DNA of 64,000 nt. Origin: G020354945 sp964570585. GTDB taxonomy: Bacteria; Omnitrophota; Gorgyraeia; JABMRG01; JAFGKX01. Positions 62,236 through 64,000 of the stretch are shown one piece after another. Numbering within the stretch: the first letter of the stretch is position 1; the number at the start of each line of letters is the position of its first letter. Under the pieces are notes generated by a model. That model did no database searches, was not told the origin of the DNA, and was given only the letters and a program-made list of their open reading frames with translations. The DNA is taken from the NCBI GenBank assembly GCA_964570585.1, contig CAZMYR010000005.1, positions 7,340 to 71,339 on the forward strand, in the 5' to 3' direction. Made by a program: the position numbers and the translations under genes.

Positions 62236-62948
62236 TCTACATCCCCAATATAGCATAATGAACCATCAATAATACGGCACTGGGCTTTTTTAATTTTCAT
62301 AGCAAGTATTAGTTGTTCGGGATCCCCAAAAAAGTTTAAATGATAGTTGCATGTATATCGATAATAACGTTCTCTTGGAACAATTACAATTAATCTTTTC
62401 TTAGTAACTCTCTTTAGTTCGATTATTGCTTCATATAGATTCCTTACATGTTCCAACGTATGCAAACAAAGAGTTACGTCAAAAGAGCGGTCGGCAAATG
62501 GTAACTTTTTAATATTCACAACTTCCGTATCGATATCAAGATTCTTATTCTTTGCTTTTTCTCGTACCTGGTCTAGGTTTGCTTGCGCTAAATCTGTCGC
62601 CAGCACTTTATATCCCTTTGCGGCAGAAGCAATTGATACATCACCATTTCCACAACCGACTTCTAAAACTGTATTGCCAACCAGATTCCCGAGGACAAAT
62701 TCCATAGTTTTGTTTGTAATGTCGGTCTGTTTGGTTACAATACTTTCATAAGCACTTCGGAACTGTTCCTCAGTCATAAATGGGGCTCTGCACTTGAAGT
62801 CTACATCCATTCTCCTGTTATGAACCTTGATTATTGGGGTGAAGAACCATCTCTGATCGCGAATGACAGGGGGTAAGCATTCGTCCAATATGAAACGAAT
62901 TACCCTTCTACCTTCTGGAGAAGTAATAGAATCTTTGGTTCTGAACAT
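62232..62948 (-). CDS. Class I SAM-dependent methyltransferase
   Basis: 238 aa. Motif I VLEVGCGNGDVSIASAAKGYKVLATDLA at about 94-121, VVNIKKLPFADRSFDVTLCLHTLEHVRNL near 144 as the typical post motif, and LIVIVPRERYYRYTCNYHLNFFGDPEQL. The N-terminal 60 residues (RFILDECLPPVIRDQRWFF) are not a recognised domain. Substrate unknown. It is coupled to the decayed wecB copy by ATGA. Confidence 0.85.
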   Translation of the reverse strand: MFRTKDSITSPEGRRVIRFILDECLPPVIRDQRWFFTPIIKVHNRRMDVDFKCRAPFMTEEQFRSAYESIVTKQTDITNKTMEFVLGNLVGNTVLEVGCGNGDVSIASAAKGYKVLATDLAQANLDQVREKAKNKNLDIDTEVVNIKKLPFADRSFDVTLCLHTLEHVRNLYEAIIELKRVTKKRLIVIVPRERYYRYTCNYHLNFFGDPEQLILAMKIKKAQCRIIDGSLCYIGDVE

Positions 62949-63009
62949 AAGTAAACCTCCATCTTGTCTTATTATTCTATAATGTTGGTTAACAATTGGT
63001 GTTTGAAGC

Positions 63010-63624
63010 TTAAGTGGGCCTTATCTTTATAATATTTTTCCTCCTAGAAACAAAATATCTACTTTTGCAGTAACTACAAATTGCCGAATTCTTTTTCAAT
63101 TTTAACGGATAACCGCACCTGCAGACATACCCTCTTATTTTAGCAGGGACTCCGTATACGAGGCTATAGGGTAAAATATCCTTTGTAACAACAGAACCCA
63201 TCCCGACCATACAATATTCTGCCAATGTTATACCACAACCTATGGCTGCTCCGGCACCAATAGTGGCGCCTTCCTCTACCACAGTTTCTTTTGACTCTTC
63301 AGTAGGTTCTGATGTAAAAAGTTTCTCTGAACTACCTCTTACTGCCCGTGGAAATTTGTCATTTGTAAAAATTGTGCCTGCTGATATCATAACCTTATCT
63401 TTTATGGTAACGCCTGTGCATATGTAAACAAAAGAATTTATCTTTACAAGGTTACCAATCCTAACATCATAGGCAATGTAGCTTTTACCTCCTATAATGC
63501 AATTCTTCCCTATAGATGTATTTCTTCTTATGTGGACATTATCCCATACCTTCGTTCCCTTGCCTATTTTTACACCTTTTTCAATAATAGCTGTCTTATG
63601 AATAAAAACATCCTTTTTCATCAT
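63010..63624 (-). CDS. WbpD-type sugar N-acetyltransferase (left-handed beta-helix) with zinc ribbon
   Basis: About 204 aa. The ATG at 63624 overlaps the stop of the preceding dehydrogenase gene as ATGA, so it is preferred to the ATG at 63642. Hexapeptide-repeat beta-helix: IEKGVKIGKGTKVWDNVHIRRNTSIGKNCIIGGKSYI, IGNLVKINSFVYICTGVTI, GTIFTNDKFPRAVRG, GATIGAGAAIGCGITLAEYCMVGMGSVVTKDI, and a C-terminal CRCGYPLKLKKNSAICSYC ribbon. WbpD acetylates UDP-3-amino-GlcNAcA, and its partner WbpB is a Gfo/Idh dehydrogenase like the one just upstream. Confidence 0.92.
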   Translation of the reverse strand: MMKKDVFIHKTAIIEKGVKIGKGTKVWDNVHIRRNTSIGKNCIIGGKSYIAYDVRIGNLVKINSFVYICTGVTIKDKVMISAGTIFTNDKFPRAVRGSSEKLFTSEPTEESKETVVEEGATIGAGAAIGCGITLAEYCMVGMGSVVTKDILPYSLVYGVPAKIRGYVCRCGYPLKLKKNSAICSYCKSRYFVSRRKNIIKIRPT

Positions 63625-64000
63625 TTCCCTACCTTTAACCATTTATTTATTGTGCTGGATTTATAAGCTGTCTCTAAAACCTTAACAGATTCTAAACCCT
63701 CCGTACTTGTAATTATGGGCCTCTTTTTCAAGGCTATACAGTCTATAAAATGCCTGCTCTGATTCGCAAAGGCCTTGTGTTTATCGTATCCTGTCCCGAA
63801 TACCTCCCATTTGTCCTTTTCATGTATTTTATATTTGGATGACTTCCATCCTATCAAAAGCGTCCCTTCAGTTCCATAAATACTTATATAACTCGGCAAA
63901 TCCTTATTTAAACTCCAGCTCAAGTCTATCGTGCCCATTACCTTAGATTTAGTTTGGAAATATATACGCGCCGTATCCTCTACAGGTATATCCTGAACCT
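63621..64000 (-). CDS. Gfo/Idh/MocA oxidoreductase, C-terminal part (runs off right edge)
   Basis: About 126 codons are open from the right edge to a TGA at 63621-63623. They read VQDIPVEDTARIYFQTKS, MGTIDLSWSLNKDLPSYISIYGTEGTLLIGW and SRHFIDCIALKKRPIITSTEGLESVKVLETAYKSS, the usual C-terminal alpha/beta domain and last helix of the dehydrogenase family. The NAD domain lies outside the window. With the acetyltransferase it fits the WbpB/WbpD pair (UDP-GlcNAcA 3-oxidation, then N-acetylation after amination). Confidence 0.88.
   Translation of the reverse strand, partial: VQDIPVEDTARIYFQTKSKVMGTIDLSWSLNKDLPSYISIYGTEGTLLIGWKSSKYKIHEKDKWEVFGTGYDKHKAFANQSRHFIDCIALKKRPIITSTEGLESVKVLETAYKSSTINKWLKVGK

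Noticed and set aside
1..64000. tRNA, rRNA, CRISPR arrays and intact transposases
   Set aside because: I read through both strands without finding a convincing tRNA cloverleaf, rRNA stretch, spaced repeats or complete transposase. A dedicated RNA search could still find a small RNA.

Overview
The window is an AT-rich stretch of a draft bacterial scaffold with two 100-N gaps and one 10-N gap. Every convincing gene lies on the minus strand, so transcription runs from position 64000 towards 1. The cell is Gram-negative in character: there are several ADP-heptose-type (GT9) glycosyltransferases, a GT9-GmhB fusion, a polyprenyl-phosphate sugar transferase, an O-antigen ligase/polymerase and a Wzx-type flippase. 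The mix of many GT9/GT2/GT4 enzymes, B12-type radical SAM proteins and a gap/deacetylase/pgk cluster resembles candidate phyla such as Omnitrophota. This placement is an inference from gene content and is not proven.

Layout, left to right. 1-7.8 kb is housekeeping: pgk (partial), a polysaccharide deacetylase, gap, fmt (cut by a gap), priA, a family-4 uracil-DNA glycosylase, a diacylglycerol-glycosyltransferase-like GT28 enzyme (cut by a gap) and a homocysteine S-methyltransferase. 7.8-22 kb is the LPS core/O-antigen assembly section: five GT9 domains, GT2 and GT4 enzymes, methyltransferases, an O-antigen ligase and the initiating sugar transferase. 22-34 kb holds wecB, an acetyltransferase and an epimerase, more GT2s, two PMT/ArnT-like membrane glycosyltransferases, a radical SAM enzyme and a GT2. 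34-44.5 kb holds two more radical SAM enzymes, a GT2, an aminotransferase/formyltransferase/Gfo-Idh amino-sugar set, a GT-C membrane protein, a carbamoyltransferase and a decayed radical SAM-GT2 chimera. 44.5-60.4 kb holds the flippase, an N-acetyl-sugar amidotransferase with two unusual neighbours, and a nonulosonate-like set (PseB-type dehydratase, methylase, formyltransferase, RmlD-like reductase, NeuB, FAD protein, SpsF-like cytidylyltransferase, Gfo/Idh and aminotransferase). These are headed by a small HTH protein with a good promoter. 60.5-64 kb holds an SGNH protein, a wecB-acetyltransferase deletion scar, a methyltransferase, a Wbp-type acetyltransferase and a partial Gfo/Idh dehydrogenase.

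Most genes overlap as ATGA, TAATG or similar, so long polycistronic translation-coupled units are likely. Together they should build, decorate (N-formyl, N-acetyl, carbamoyl, amidino and possibly radical-SAM C-methyl groups), export and ligate a complex surface glycan.

The most unusual material is not in the intact genes. A degenerate heptamer family (KTYRTAN) forms tandem arrays at five places, two of them in frame inside genes. Several small palindromic elements supply the ends of proteins. Ten-base-phased TCATTA repeats sit at nearly the same distance before two transcription-unit heads. Three gene remnants record recombination, one of them suggesting that radical SAM genes and polyprenyl-sugar-synthase GT2 genes are inherited as pairs.
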